Shown: positions 16,773 to 24,051 of the stretch, in pieces
Numbering within the stretch: the first letter of the stretch is position 1
How the letters are laid out: the number at the start of each line of letters is the position of its first letter
DNA from: an uncultured Polaribacter sp.
Lineage (GTDB): Bacteria > Bacteroidota > Bacteroidia > Flavobacteriales > Flavobacteriaceae
Length of the DNA stretch: 36,128 bases
NCBI GenBank assembly: GCA_913050305.1
Contig: CAJXAS010000003.1
Coordinates: forward strand, 1-36,128
Reading direction: 5' to 3'
Program-made: the position numbers and the translations under genes
Notes under the pieces: generated by a model
The model's database searches: none
The model's input: only the letters and a program-made list of their open reading frames with translations
Told to the model about the DNA's origin: nothing

Positions 16773-17414
16773 ATGATTTTAAACAAAGATACGGCAAAAA
16801 AAACAGCTGAGCTTTTACTGCAAGTTAAGGCGATAAAACTAAATCCTAGTAACCCATTTAATTGGGCATCAGGTTGGAAATCACCAATCTATTGTGATAA
16901 TAGAATAACGCTTTCTTATCCTCCAGTACGTATTTTCTTAAAAGAAAAAATTGCAAAAATTGTAGAAAAAGAATTTGGTAAGCCAGATGTTATTGCTGGG
17001 GTTGCTACCGGAGCAATTGCTATTGGTATTTTAGTTGCGCAAGAATTGGGTGTTCCTTTTATTTACGTAAGACCAGAGCCTAAAAAGCACGGTAGAAAAA
17101 ACCAAATTGAAGGGCATTTAGAAAGGGGCCAAAACGTAGTGGTTATTGAAGATTTAATAAGCACAGGTACTAGTAGTTTAAATGCAGTAGCAGCGTTAAA
17201 AGAGGCTGGAGCTGTAGTGAAAGGAATGGTCGCTATTTTTACATACGGTTTTGATGTTGCTACAGAGAATTTTAAAGATAAAAACATAGATTTAGTTACT
17301 TTAAGTAATTATGATAATTTATTAGAGCAAGCTTTAGAAAGTAGCTATATTTCTGAAAAGGAATTGAGCACATTGCACGAGTGGAGAAGAGAACCAAGTA
17401 CTTGGAAACAATAA
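16773..17414 (+). CDS. pyrE: Orotate phosphoribosyltransferase
   Basis: Fifth step of pyrimidine synthesis: orotate plus PRPP gives OMP. The PRPP-binding motif VVIEDLISTGTSS is at 123-135, the flexible loop KKHGRKNQIEGHLERG near 104-119 carries the catalytic Lys and His, and the N-terminal substrate loop FNWASGWKSPIYCDNR is at 29-44. Length 213 is normal. The ATG at 16773 leaves one base to the divergent Nudix start, and the predicted -7 box ends four bases before it, so a leaderless mRNA is expected. The SRPBCC gene follows after 12 bases. Confidence 0.96.
   Translation: MILNKDTAKKTAELLLQVKAIKLNPSNPFNWASGWKSPIYCDNRITLSYPPVRIFLKEKIAKIVEKEFGKPDVIAGVATGAIAIGILVAQELGVPFIYVRPEPKKHGRKNQIEGHLERGQNVVVIEDLISTGTSSLNAVAALKEAGAVVKGMVAIFTYGFDVATENFKDKNIDLVTLSNYDNLLEQALESSYISEKELSTLHEWRREPSTWKQ
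16784..16791 (-). promoter_or_regulatory. Predicted -7 box for the Nudix gene, inside pyrE
   Basis: Minus-strand TATCTTTG, exact consensus, falls in codons 4-7 of pyrE. The Nudix ATG is 12 bases away. No -33 TTG at standard spacing. Confidence 0.5.
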
Positions 17415-17426
17415 AATAGATTCGTT

Positions 17427-17816
17427 ATGAACATTGAAGGGAATAAAGTGATTTTACAAAAATCTCAAGAAACATTATTTGACTTTTTTAGTGATTTAAA
17501 TAACTTTGGAAAAATTATGCCAGAAAACATCAATAAATTTGAAGTTGATGGAGATTCTTTCTTGTTCGGTTTGCCAGGTATGCCAGAAATCAGGTTAGTT
17601 TTAAAGGAAAAAACACCATTTTCTAATATTACCCTGGGAGCTGCAAGTAGTAAATTACCATTTACTTTGGCCGCAAATATTACCAAACTAGAAGAAGATA
17701 AAAGTGAGGTGCAACTTAGCTTTGTAGGTGAATTTAATGCAATGATGGCCATGATGATTAAGAAGCCATTGACAACTTTTGTTGAAACATTAACTGAAAA
17801 TATAAAGAAAATCTAA
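17427..17816 (+). CDS. SRPBCC (START-like) family protein
   Basis: A 129-residue single-domain protein with the layout of the SRPBCC fold: an opening strand (GNKVILQKSQETLFDFFSD), a helix, a set of strands (FLFGLPGMPEIRLVLKEK, then PFTLAANITKLEEDKSEVQL) and a long C-terminal helix (KPLTTFVETLTENIKKI). The fold encloses a pocket for a hydrophobic ligand; no ligand or activity is known for this branch. It follows pyrE by 12 bases and is probably co-transcribed. I recall the pyrE-SRPBCC-birA neighbourhood in other flavobacteria. Its TAA stop overlaps the birA TAG stop on the other strand, so no terminator fits between. Confidence 0.75.
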   Translation: MNIEGNKVILQKSQETLFDFFSDLNNFGKIMPENINKFEVDGDSFLFGLPGMPEIRLVLKEKTPFSNITLGAASSKLPFTLAANITKLEEDKSEVQLSFVGEFNAMMAMMIKKPLTTFVETLTENIKKI

Positions 17817-18544
17817 AGGAAAGAAATTTCTTTAATTCCAAATTCTTTAATGATCTCATCTTCCAGTTCTACTTGAAGTTTGCCATCTTTAGAAATTCCA
17901 CGAATAATTCCCATAAATACAATATCATTACTATCTTTAAACATGGCAGGGATATTTTTTTTGTATAATACATTTAAATAGCTAGTTTCTATACTTTCGA
18001 AAGCCCTTGCGTTTAAAAGTAAAATTTTCGATTTTAAACTAACCACAATTTCTATTAAAAGTTGTTCTAAATCGAAGGTTCTATTGCTACTTAATTTTAA
18101 AGAGCTGGCTTTTTCTAAAGAACTAGAAAAGCTAGTTTGGTTTACATTTAATCCAATTCCTATTACAGTAGAAGAAATTTTTGTCCCTTTTAAACTATTT
18201 TCTATCAAAATACCCCCAATTTTTTTCTTTGCTGACAGAATGTCGTTAGGCCATTTGATAGCAATCCTAGGAATATTCTCTTGCTGCAAGACCTCAAAAA
18301 CAGCTAAAGAAACTGCATAGTTTAAATACTTTTTATCTGAAACACTTAAGGATTCAAAAGTTACAAAAACACTAAAAATCAAGTTCTTACCAACCTCTGA
18401 CTCCCAAACACTACCTTGTTGACCTCTTCCTTTAATTTGATTATCTGTTACAACAACTGTGAAGTTTTCTACCAAGGAACCAGATGCCATTTCCTTTAAA
18501 AAAGAATTGGTAGAATCGATGGCACTAAGTTTGATTATTTTCAA
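17813..18544 (-). CDS. birA: Biotin--[acetyl-CoA-carboxylase] ligase
   Basis: Activates biotin with ATP and attaches it to the carboxyl carrier protein of acetyl-CoA carboxylase. The biotinyl-AMP loop is KGRGQQGSVWES (38-50, normally GRGRxG), followed by AIKWPNDIL (95-103) and the KKIGGILIE segment with the catalytic Lys near 108. The 243-residue length lacks an N-terminal winged helix, so it is an enzyme only and not a biotin-operon repressor. The last 50 residues form the small C-terminal beta-barrel. The 3' end overlaps the SRPBCC gene by four bases. A predicted -7 box lies 46 bases upstream of the ATG. Confidence 0.94.
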   Translation of the reverse strand: MKIIKLSAIDSTNSFLKEMASGSLVENFTVVVTDNQIKGRGQQGSVWESEVGKNLIFSVFVTFESLSVSDKKYLNYAVSLAVFEVLQQENIPRIAIKWPNDILSAKKKIGGILIENSLKGTKISSTVIGIGLNVNQTSFSSSLEKASSLKLSSNRTFDLEQLLIEIVVSLKSKILLLNARAFESIETSYLNVLYKKNIPAMFKDSNDIVFMGIIRGISKDGKLQVELEDEIIKEFGIKEISFL

Positions 18545-18590
18545 GTGTTAAATATTGTGTAAAGTAGTTCAATAATAAACAAAATACTCG

Positions 18591-18598
18591 CAAAAATA
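18591..18598 (-). promoter_or_regulatory. Predicted -7 box for birA
   Basis: Minus-strand TATTTTTG, exact consensus, 46 bases from the birA ATG. It is only three bases from the oppositely directed rsfS box, so RNA polymerase cannot bind both at once. Confidence 0.45.
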
Positions 18599-18601
18599 GA
18601 A

Positions 18602-18609
18602 TAACTTTG
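18602..18609 (+). promoter_or_regulatory. Predicted -7 box for the rsfS-ftsH operon
   Basis: TAACTTTG, an exact TAnnTTTG match, 22 bases before the rsfS ATG at 18632. No clear -33 TTG. Confidence 0.5.
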
Positions 18610-18631
18610 CATTTAAATTAGAAATAAATTA

Positions 18632-19000
18632 ATGACCAAAAAGCAAGTAAGCACAGATGATTTAATCTCTGTAATAATTCAAGGTATTGAAGAGGTTAAA
18701 GGAGAAAATATTCAGCTATTAGACTTACGAGATATAGAGAATACCGTATGTGATTATTTTATAATCTGCTCTGGTAATTCCAATACACAAGTAAAAGCAA
18801 TTTCTGGTTCTATTCAAAAAACAGTAAGTAAGCAAGTTAAAGACAAGCCTTGGCATATTGAAGGTGAAAACAATGCTGAATGGATTTTAATGGATTATGT
18901 AAACGTTGCAGTGCATGTTTTTCAGAAACAAATTAGAGATTTCTACGATATAGAAAGTCTTTGGGGAGATGCCAAAATTACAGAAATTACACCTTCTTAA
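18632..19000 (+). CDS. rsfS: Ribosome silencing factor RsfS
   Basis: Binds uL14 on the large subunit and blocks joining with the small subunit, reducing translation when nutrients are short. Family elements are LLDLRDIENTVCDYFIICSG (31-50), then NSNTQVKAISGSIQKTV, KPWHIEGENNAEWILMDYVN (by position about 73-92) and VAVHVFQKQIRDFYDIESLW. Length 122 is normal. It is first in a run of seven closely packed genes; ftsH starts 17 bases after it. Joining a translation brake with the FtsH protease in one transcript could coordinate growth control with membrane quality control, but this is inference. Confidence 0.94.
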   Translation: MTKKQVSTDDLISVIIQGIEEVKGENIQLLDLRDIENTVCDYFIICSGNSNTQVKAISGSIQKTVSKQVKDKPWHIEGENNAEWILMDYVNVAVHVFQKQIRDFYDIESLWGDAKITEITPS

Positions 19001-19017
19001 AATTTTAGATTAATAAA

Positions 19018-21009
19018 ATGAGCGAAAATAAAAAAGAAAATAATAAAAACGAACCTAAATTTAAGATGAACTCTTATTGGATTTATGGTGGAGTAATACT
19101 GCTATTAATTGGATTTCAGTTTTTTAGTAGTGGTGATTTAGCAACGCAAAGTATTTCTAAAAATGAATTTAGTGAAGTTTTAAGAGATAATGATATTTCT
19201 AAAATTATTGTAGTAAACAATAATGTTGCTCAAATCTTCATCAAGGAAGAAGCGATGAAGAAATCTAAATATCAAAAATTAGTTAATTCTACTTTTTACA
19301 GAAAAGGTGCTTCTTTGTACGAGTACAATTTTGGTGATTTACAAAATTTTGAAAATGATTTAGCCAAAGCTAAAAAAGAAACTGACCTCACTTTCGATTT
19401 GAAAAACGAAAGTAGAACGAGTATGGTAGACACCTTCATAGGCTTCTTACCTTTTATCATCTTAATTGGTGTGTGGTTGTTCTTTATGAAAAGAATGTCT
19501 GGTGGTGGATCTGGAGCAGGTGGTGGAGGTCAAATTTTCAACATAGGTAAATCGAAAGCGAAGTTATTTGACAAAGATACTAAGGTAAAAACAACGTTTG
19601 CTAATGTTGCGGGTTTAGAGGGTGCAAAAGAAGAGGTACAAGAAATTGTGGATTTCTTGAAAAACCCAGAAAAATATACTTCATTAGGTGGTAAAATACC
19701 TAAAGGAGCTTTATTAGTAGGCCCTCCAGGAACCGGTAAAACATTATTAGCGAAAGCAGTTGCTGGTGAAGCAGATGTTCCTTTTTTCTCTCTATCTGGT
19801 TCAGATTTTGTAGAAATGTTTGTAGGTGTTGGTGCTTCTAGGGTTAGAGATTTATTTAAACAAGCTGCACAGAAATCTCCTTCAATAATTTTTATTGATG
19901 AGATTGATGCTGTGGGTAGAGCTCGTGGAAAAAATAGTATGACTGGTGGTAATGATGAGCGTGAAAATACGCTAAATCAACTATTAACAGAAATGGATGG
20001 TTTTGGTACAGATACAAATGTAATTGTAATTGCAGCAACCAATAGAGCAGATGTTCTAGATAGCGCACTTTTACGTGCTGGACGTTTTGATAGACAGATT
20101 TATGTTGACTTGCCTAATATTAACGAAAGAAAAGAAATTTTTGAAGTTCATATAAAACCTCTAAAATTAGCAGATGACGTTAAAATTGAATTCTTAGCAC
20201 AGCAAACTCCAGGATTTTCTGGAGCAGACATTGCAAACATGTGTAATGAAGCTGCATTAATAGCTGCTAGACACGGTAAAAAAGCAATTCATCATCAAGA
20301 TTTCTTAGATGCCGTAGATAGAATTGTTGGTGGTTTAGAAAAGAAAAATAAAGTAATTACACCAAAAGAAAAAGAAGTAATTGCTTTTCATGAAGCAGGC
20401 CATGCAACCGTAAGTTGGATGTTAGAGCATGCTGCTCCTTTGGTAAAAGTAACAATTGTACCAAGAGGGCAATCTTTAGGCGCTGCATGGTATTTACCCG
20501 CAGAAAGGTTAATCGTGCAAACAGAACAAATGTTAGACGAAATGTGCGCTACTTTAGGCGGCAGAGCTGCAGAAAAAGTGATTTTTAATAAAATTTCTAC
20601 AGGTGCATTAAGTGATTTAGAAAAAGTAACCAAACAAGCAAGAGCCATGGTTACAGTATACGGTTTAAACGAAAAAGTTGGAAACATAACGTATTATGAT
20701 TCCTCTGGAAATGATTCTTTTGTAAAGCCTTACAGTGATGATACTGCGAAAACAATTGATACAGAAATTTCTAGTATGATTGAAGCGCAATATGCAAGAG
20801 CTATTGACTTACTAGATAATAATAAAGAGAAGTTAACAATACTAGCAAAACTACTTTTAGAGAAAGAGGTTATATTTAAAGACGACTTAGAAAAAGTTTT
20901 CGGAAAAAGACCTTTTGATGAAGTTGAAGAAAAGGTTGTAGAAAAGGTTGAAGAAGAAATTGAAGAAGAAGTAAAGGTTTCTCCAGTAGAAAAAGATACT
21001 GAGGAATAA
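19018..21009 (+). CDS. ftsH: ATP-dependent zinc metalloprotease FtsH
   Basis: Hexameric inner-membrane protease that pulls out and degrades membrane and short-lived soluble proteins. Two membrane helices lie at about 19-37 and 140-157, enclosing a periplasmic domain of about 100 residues. The AAA+ module has Walker A GPPGTGKT (235-242), Walker B FIDEID (292-297), pore motif FVEMFVGVGASRVRD (264-278) and Arg finger region LRAGRFDRQ. The protease active site is HEAGH (458-462). Length 663. The last 40 residues are highly acidic, rich in Glu and Val (EEKVVEKVEEEIEEEVK), a low-complexity tail. It is flanked by rsfS (17 bases) and the LUD gene (18 bases). Confidence 0.97.
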   Translation: MSENKKENNKNEPKFKMNSYWIYGGVILLLIGFQFFSSGDLATQSISKNEFSEVLRDNDISKIIVVNNNVAQIFIKEEAMKKSKYQKLVNSTFYRKGASLYEYNFGDLQNFENDLAKAKKETDLTFDLKNESRTSMVDTFIGFLPFIILIGVWLFFMKRMSGGGSGAGGGGQIFNIGKSKAKLFDKDTKVKTTFANVAGLEGAKEEVQEIVDFLKNPEKYTSLGGKIPKGALLVGPPGTGKTLLAKAVAGEADVPFFSLSGSDFVEMFVGVGASRVRDLFKQAAQKSPSIIFIDEIDAVGRARGKNSMTGGNDERENTLNQLLTEMDGFGTDTNVIVIAATNRADVLDSALLRAGRFDRQIYVDLPNINERKEIFEVHIKPLKLADDVKIEFLAQQTPGFSGADIANMCNEAALIAARHGKKAIHHQDFLDAVDRIVGGLEKKNKVITPKEKEVIAFHEAGHATVSWMLEHAAPLVKVTIVPRGQSLGAAWYLPAERLIVQTEQMLDEMCATLGGRAAEKVIFNKISTGALSDLEKVTKQARAMVTVYGLNEKVGNITYYDSSGNDSFVKPYSDDTAKTIDTEISSMIEAQYARAIDLLDNNKEKLTILAKLLLEKEVIFKDDLEKVFGKRPFDEVEEKVVEKVEEEIEEEVKVSPVEKDTEE

Positions 21010-21027
21010 TTTAACATTCCACAATTA

Positions 21028-21612
21028 ATGAAATATTTAAAGAAACTATTTAACATATCTAATAAAGAAGATAAAGAAATTCAAAAACAAGAAGTTGCTT
21101 TGTCTTTAGATGATTTATTTGTGCACAATTTCATCAAAAAAGGGGGTAAATTTCTTTACTGCTTAGAAAAAGATGAGATTTTTGAAAACGTTAAAAACAT
21201 CTTATTAGAAAATAAGTGGAACAGCATATTGGTTACGAATCCTAAATTAATTACTTTTTTAAACGAAAAAGAAATATACATAGATCAAAACCATAAAAAA
21301 TCAATTCCTTTCTTTACCACTTGCGAGCATTTAATTGCAGATCGTGGAAATATTTTATTTTCTTCAAACCAATTAAAAAGCACTAAACTATCAGAATTTT
21401 CTGAAAACTTTATTGTCTTCGCAACAACAAGTCAGTTAGTTCAAAATACAGGTGAAGGCTTAACCGGCATAAAGACCAATTGTAAGAATGCACTACCTAC
21501 TAATATTTCAGCCGTCAAAGACTTTGAAATTGATAAAGAAGATGATACTTCCTTGAATTTTGGTAACAGTAGTACAAAAAACTTATATTTACTTTTATTA
21601 GAAGATTTATAA
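21028..21612 (+). CDS. LUD domain protein (LutC/YkgG-like)
   Basis: A 194-residue protein that I assign to the LUD-domain group, members of which (LutC) take part in lactate oxidation. Matching segments are ILVTNPKLITFLNEKEIYID (about 68-87), TCEHLIADRGNILFSSNQLK (about 100-119) with the ADRG/TG turn seen in the family, and FIVFATTSQLVQNTGEGL. There are no lutA or lutB genes here, so lactate use is not supported by context. The C-terminus has an acidic patch (EIDKEDDTS) and ends in a Leu-rich helix. Its place between ftsH and cdsA in the operon suggests a role tied to membrane or protein turnover, but this cannot be shown. cdsA begins one base after its stop. Confidence 0.75.
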   Translation: MKYLKKLFNISNKEDKEIQKQEVALSLDDLFVHNFIKKGGKFLYCLEKDEIFENVKNILLENKWNSILVTNPKLITFLNEKEIYIDQNHKKSIPFFTTCEHLIADRGNILFSSNQLKSTKLSEFSENFIVFATTSQLVQNTGEGLTGIKTNCKNALPTNISAVKDFEIDKEDDTSLNFGNSSTKNLYLLLLEDL

Positions 21613-21613
21613 T

Positions 21614-22417
21614 ATGAGCAACCTTTTAAAAAGGAGTTTTTCAGGAATTATTTTTGTTTTATTTTTTTTAACTGCAATTCTTTTCTCAGAAACGACTTAC
21701 GTTATACTAATATCTCTTTTTGGAATTGTCGCCATTTGGGAACTTTCTAAAATGACAAACTTTAAAAGTGCAATTACCTATATCTTATTTGGACTTACCT
21801 TATTTTTAATGCTCAAAAGACCTGATAGCTATGCAATTTCACTTATTTTAGCTATAAATATACTCTCTTCAAGCTACCTTATATTTCAGCTTTTTAGAAA
21901 AAAAGAAATTATATATACTACCGAGAGAGAAAAATTAGGTTTAACTATTAGATATTTAATTTTTTCATTTTGCTTTTTAATTTTATTACCATTTCATGAT
22001 CAAAATTACACACCTTATTTGATGATTTCTGTATTGGTTCTTATTTGGGTAAATGATAGTTTTGCTTTTATCGTTGGAAAAAACTTTGGAAAAAGAAAAT
22101 TATTTGTTTCTGTTTCGCCTAAAAAAACAATAGAAGGCTTTATTGGTGGCTTTATTTGCGCGCTAATAACAGCATATATCATTAGTAATAGTAGTTTAAA
22201 CTCAATAAACTTTTCTTTAACTAATTGGTTTATCATCGCAGCAATTGTATCCATTATTGGTACTATTGGAGATTTGGTAGAATCTAAATTAAAAAGACAA
22301 GCAAACATAAAAGATAGTGGCACGATAATGCCAGGTCACGGAGGTATTTTAGATAGGTTAGATAGCTTGTTATTTGCTGCTCCGTTCGTATATTTGTATA
22401 TTAATTTTATTATTTAA
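21614..22417 (+). CDS. cdsA: Phosphatidate cytidylyltransferase
   Basis: Makes CDP-diacylglycerol from phosphatidate and CTP, the branch point for all phospholipids. The 267-residue protein is largely hydrophobic with about 7-8 helices. The family signature lies at the end: GDLVESKLKRQANIKDSG then MPGHGGILDRLDSLLFAAP, including the Asp-rich metal and CTP site. A second typical element is VNDSFAFIVGKNFGKRKLF with SPKKTIEGFIGG. It starts one base after the LUD gene and is followed after two bases by psd, so translation is probably coupled. Confidence 0.95.
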   Translation: MSNLLKRSFSGIIFVLFFLTAILFSETTYVILISLFGIVAIWELSKMTNFKSAITYILFGLTLFLMLKRPDSYAISLILAINILSSSYLIFQLFRKKEIIYTTEREKLGLTIRYLIFSFCFLILLPFHDQNYTPYLMISVLVLIWVNDSFAFIVGKNFGKRKLFVSVSPKKTIEGFIGGFICALITAYIISNSSLNSINFSLTNWFIIAAIVSIIGTIGDLVESKLKRQANIKDSGTIMPGHGGILDRLDSLLFAAPFVYLYINFII

Positions 22418-22419
22418 GT

Positions 22420-23076
22420 ATGATTCGTTTTCACAAAGAAGGGTATAAGATTATTGTTGTTGCTTTTATTTTATCTATTTTAGGGATATTATTGGCAGAA
22501 AAATTTATTGAAATTATTTGGGTTGTAAAAGCAATTCAAATAGTAATTTTAGCTTTCTTATTTATTGTATTGCAATTTTTTAGAAACCCAAAAAGAGCTA
22601 CAAATTTAAATGAAAATACTATTATTGCGCCAGTAGATGGTAAAGTGGTGGTTATTGAAGAAGTTGAAGAACCAGAATATTTTAAAGATAAAAGATTGCA
22701 GGTTTCTATATTTATGTCTCCAATTAATGTGCATGTTACAAGATATGCAATGAGCGGTGCAGTAAAATATAGTAAATATCATCCTGGAAAATATTTAGTT
22801 GCTTGGCACCCAAAAGCATCTACAGAAAATGAAAGAACAACAATCGTTTTAGATAATAAAGTTTTTGGCGAAGTGTTGTACAGACAAATTGCAGGCGCCT
22901 TAGCAAAAAGGATTGTAAATTATGCTGAAGAAGGTACAGAAGTAATTCAAGGTGCAGACGCAGGTTTTATTAAATTTGGATCTAGAGTAGATTTATATCT
23001 ACCAATTGGTACAGAACTAACTATAAAACTTGGTGATGTAGTAAAAGGAGGAACACAAGTAGTTGCAAAAAAATAA
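22420..23076 (+). CDS. psd: Phosphatidylserine decarboxylase (short, archaetidylserine-type)
   Basis: Decarboxylates phosphatidylserine to phosphatidylethanolamine using a pyruvoyl group formed by self-cleavage. The cleavage pair Gly187-Ser188 is in KFGSRVDLYLP, the short-form equivalent of the LGST motif. Conserved His residues are in PINVHVTRYAM (101-111) and the nearby YHPGKYL. Two N-terminal membrane helices at about 9-25 and 33-53 anchor it. Length 218 fits the short bacterial/archaeal type. It lies directly after cdsA (two bases) and before ACBP (two bases); no pssA is visible in the window, so phosphatidylserine must be made by an enzyme encoded elsewhere. Confidence 0.94.
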   Translation: MIRFHKEGYKIIVVAFILSILGILLAEKFIEIIWVVKAIQIVILAFLFIVLQFFRNPKRATNLNENTIIAPVDGKVVVIEEVEEPEYFKDKRLQVSIFMSPINVHVTRYAMSGAVKYSKYHPGKYLVAWHPKASTENERTTIVLDNKVFGEVLYRQIAGALAKRIVNYAEEGTEVIQGADAGFIKFGSRVDLYLPIGTELTIKLGDVVKGGTQVVAKK

Positions 23077-23078
23077 AT

Positions 23079-23345
23079 ATGGATTCTGATTTGGACATAG
23101 CGTTTAAAGAAGCTTTTATTGAGATTTCAAAACTAAAGGAAGCGGTAGCACCAGATGTTATGCTAAAACTTTATGCATATAATAAACAAGCTAATTTTGG
23201 AAGCAACTCTCCACATTACGAAAAATTAGATGTTAGAAATGCATTTAAAGTAAATGCATGGATGCAAATAAAAGACATGTCTTCTAACGATGCGAAAAAA
23301 GAGTACATCAAATTAGCAAAACATCTATTAAATAGTAAAAAATAA
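23079..23345 (+). CDS. Acyl-CoA-binding protein
   Basis: An 88-residue, four-helix protein of the ACBP family, best known from eukaryotes, which binds long-chain acyl-CoA esters. Signature segments are LKLYAYNKQANFGSNSPHYE (24-43; the family pattern is LYxxYKQAxxG), FKVNAWMQIKDMSSNDAKKE (55-74) and YIKLAKHLL. It is packed two bases after psd and six before yceI in a phospholipid operon. Buffering or delivery of acyl-CoA for lipid synthesis or degradation is a reasonable inference. Confidence 0.88.
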   Translation: MDSDLDIAFKEAFIEISKLKEAVAPDVMLKLYAYNKQANFGSNSPHYEKLDVRNAFKVNAWMQIKDMSSNDAKKEYIKLAKHLLNSKK

Positions 23346-23351
23346 AAAATT

Positions 23352-23966
23352 ATGAAAAAATTATTTTTAATATTACTAACAATTAGTTTAGGTACAAGTT
23401 TTACTTCTTGTAAATCTGATAAAAAAGAAATAAAAGTATCTGACGCTAAACAAAACGCAACTTTTTCAATAGAAAAAGCAGCAAGCGAAATTAACTTTAC
23501 TGCTTATAAGTTTACGGAAAAAAAAGGTGTTGGTGGACAATTTAGAGATGTAGATGTCACTTCTGGTGGTTTTGGAAACACAATTAAAGAAGCAATACAT
23601 AATGCTGAGTTTTCAATTCCCGTAAAGAGTCTTTTTACAAAAAATTCAAGCAGAGACTATAAAATTCAGAAATTTTTCTTTGGTGTAATGAGTGATACTA
23701 AATTACTTTCTGGTAAATTAATGATTGAAAATGATTCTATTGGAGCTGCAGTTATTAAAATGAATGGTATTTCTGAAAGAGTGCCTTTTAAATATACCAT
23801 TATCGACAACACTTTTGCAATGAATGCTACCATGGATGTTACCAATTGGGATGCATTAGACGCTTTAGCTTCCTTAAATAAAATTTGTGAGATCTTGCAT
23901 ACGGGTGCAGATGGAATATCAAAAACCTGGAGCGATGTTGCTTTAAATATTTCTACAAAATTTTAA
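23352..23966 (+). CDS. YceI-like domain lipoprotein
   Basis: A 204-residue predicted lipoprotein with a signal ending at Cys20 (LGTSFTSC). The mature part matches YceI, a lipocalin-like barrel that binds polyisoprenoids or other lipids: ATFSIEKAASEINFTAYKFT near the start, EFSIPVKSLFTKNSSRD in the middle and an amphipathic strand pattern towards WSDVALNISTKF at the end. It is last in the run from rsfS, six bases after ACBP, and a very long hairpin follows. The lipid ligand is unknown; lying with phospholipid genes supports a lipid-binding task at the envelope. Confidence 0.83.
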   Translation: MKKLFLILLTISLGTSFTSCKSDKKEIKVSDAKQNATFSIEKAASEINFTAYKFTEKKGVGGQFRDVDVTSGGFGNTIKEAIHNAEFSIPVKSLFTKNSSRDYKIQKFFFGVMSDTKLLSGKLMIENDSIGAAVIKMNGISERVPFKYTIIDNTFAMNATMDVTNWDALDALASLNKICEILHTGADGISKTWSDVALNISTKF

Positions 23967-23982
23967 TTTTTTCTCTGTAGTA

Positions 23983-24051
23983 AAAAAACTTGTAAACTAA
24001 AAAAGTGATAAACTAATACCGTTTATCACTTTTTTAGTTTACAAGTTTTTT
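23983..24051. terminator. Perfect 31-bp inverted repeat, bidirectional terminator
   Basis: Arms 23983-24013 and 24021-24051 are exact reverse complements with a 7-nt loop (TAATACC). A6 begins the left arm and T6 ends the right arm, so both strands end the stem in a U-run. The right arm contains the stop codon and last few codons of the TIGR01777 gene. It lies between two convergent genes. The stem is far longer than the other terminators in this window. Confidence 0.85.

Noticed and set aside
20930..21006. Repetitive Glu/Val/Lys codons at the ftsH 3' end as a tandem repeat element
   Set aside because: The copies are imperfect and code for the acidic low-complexity tail common in FtsH proteins.
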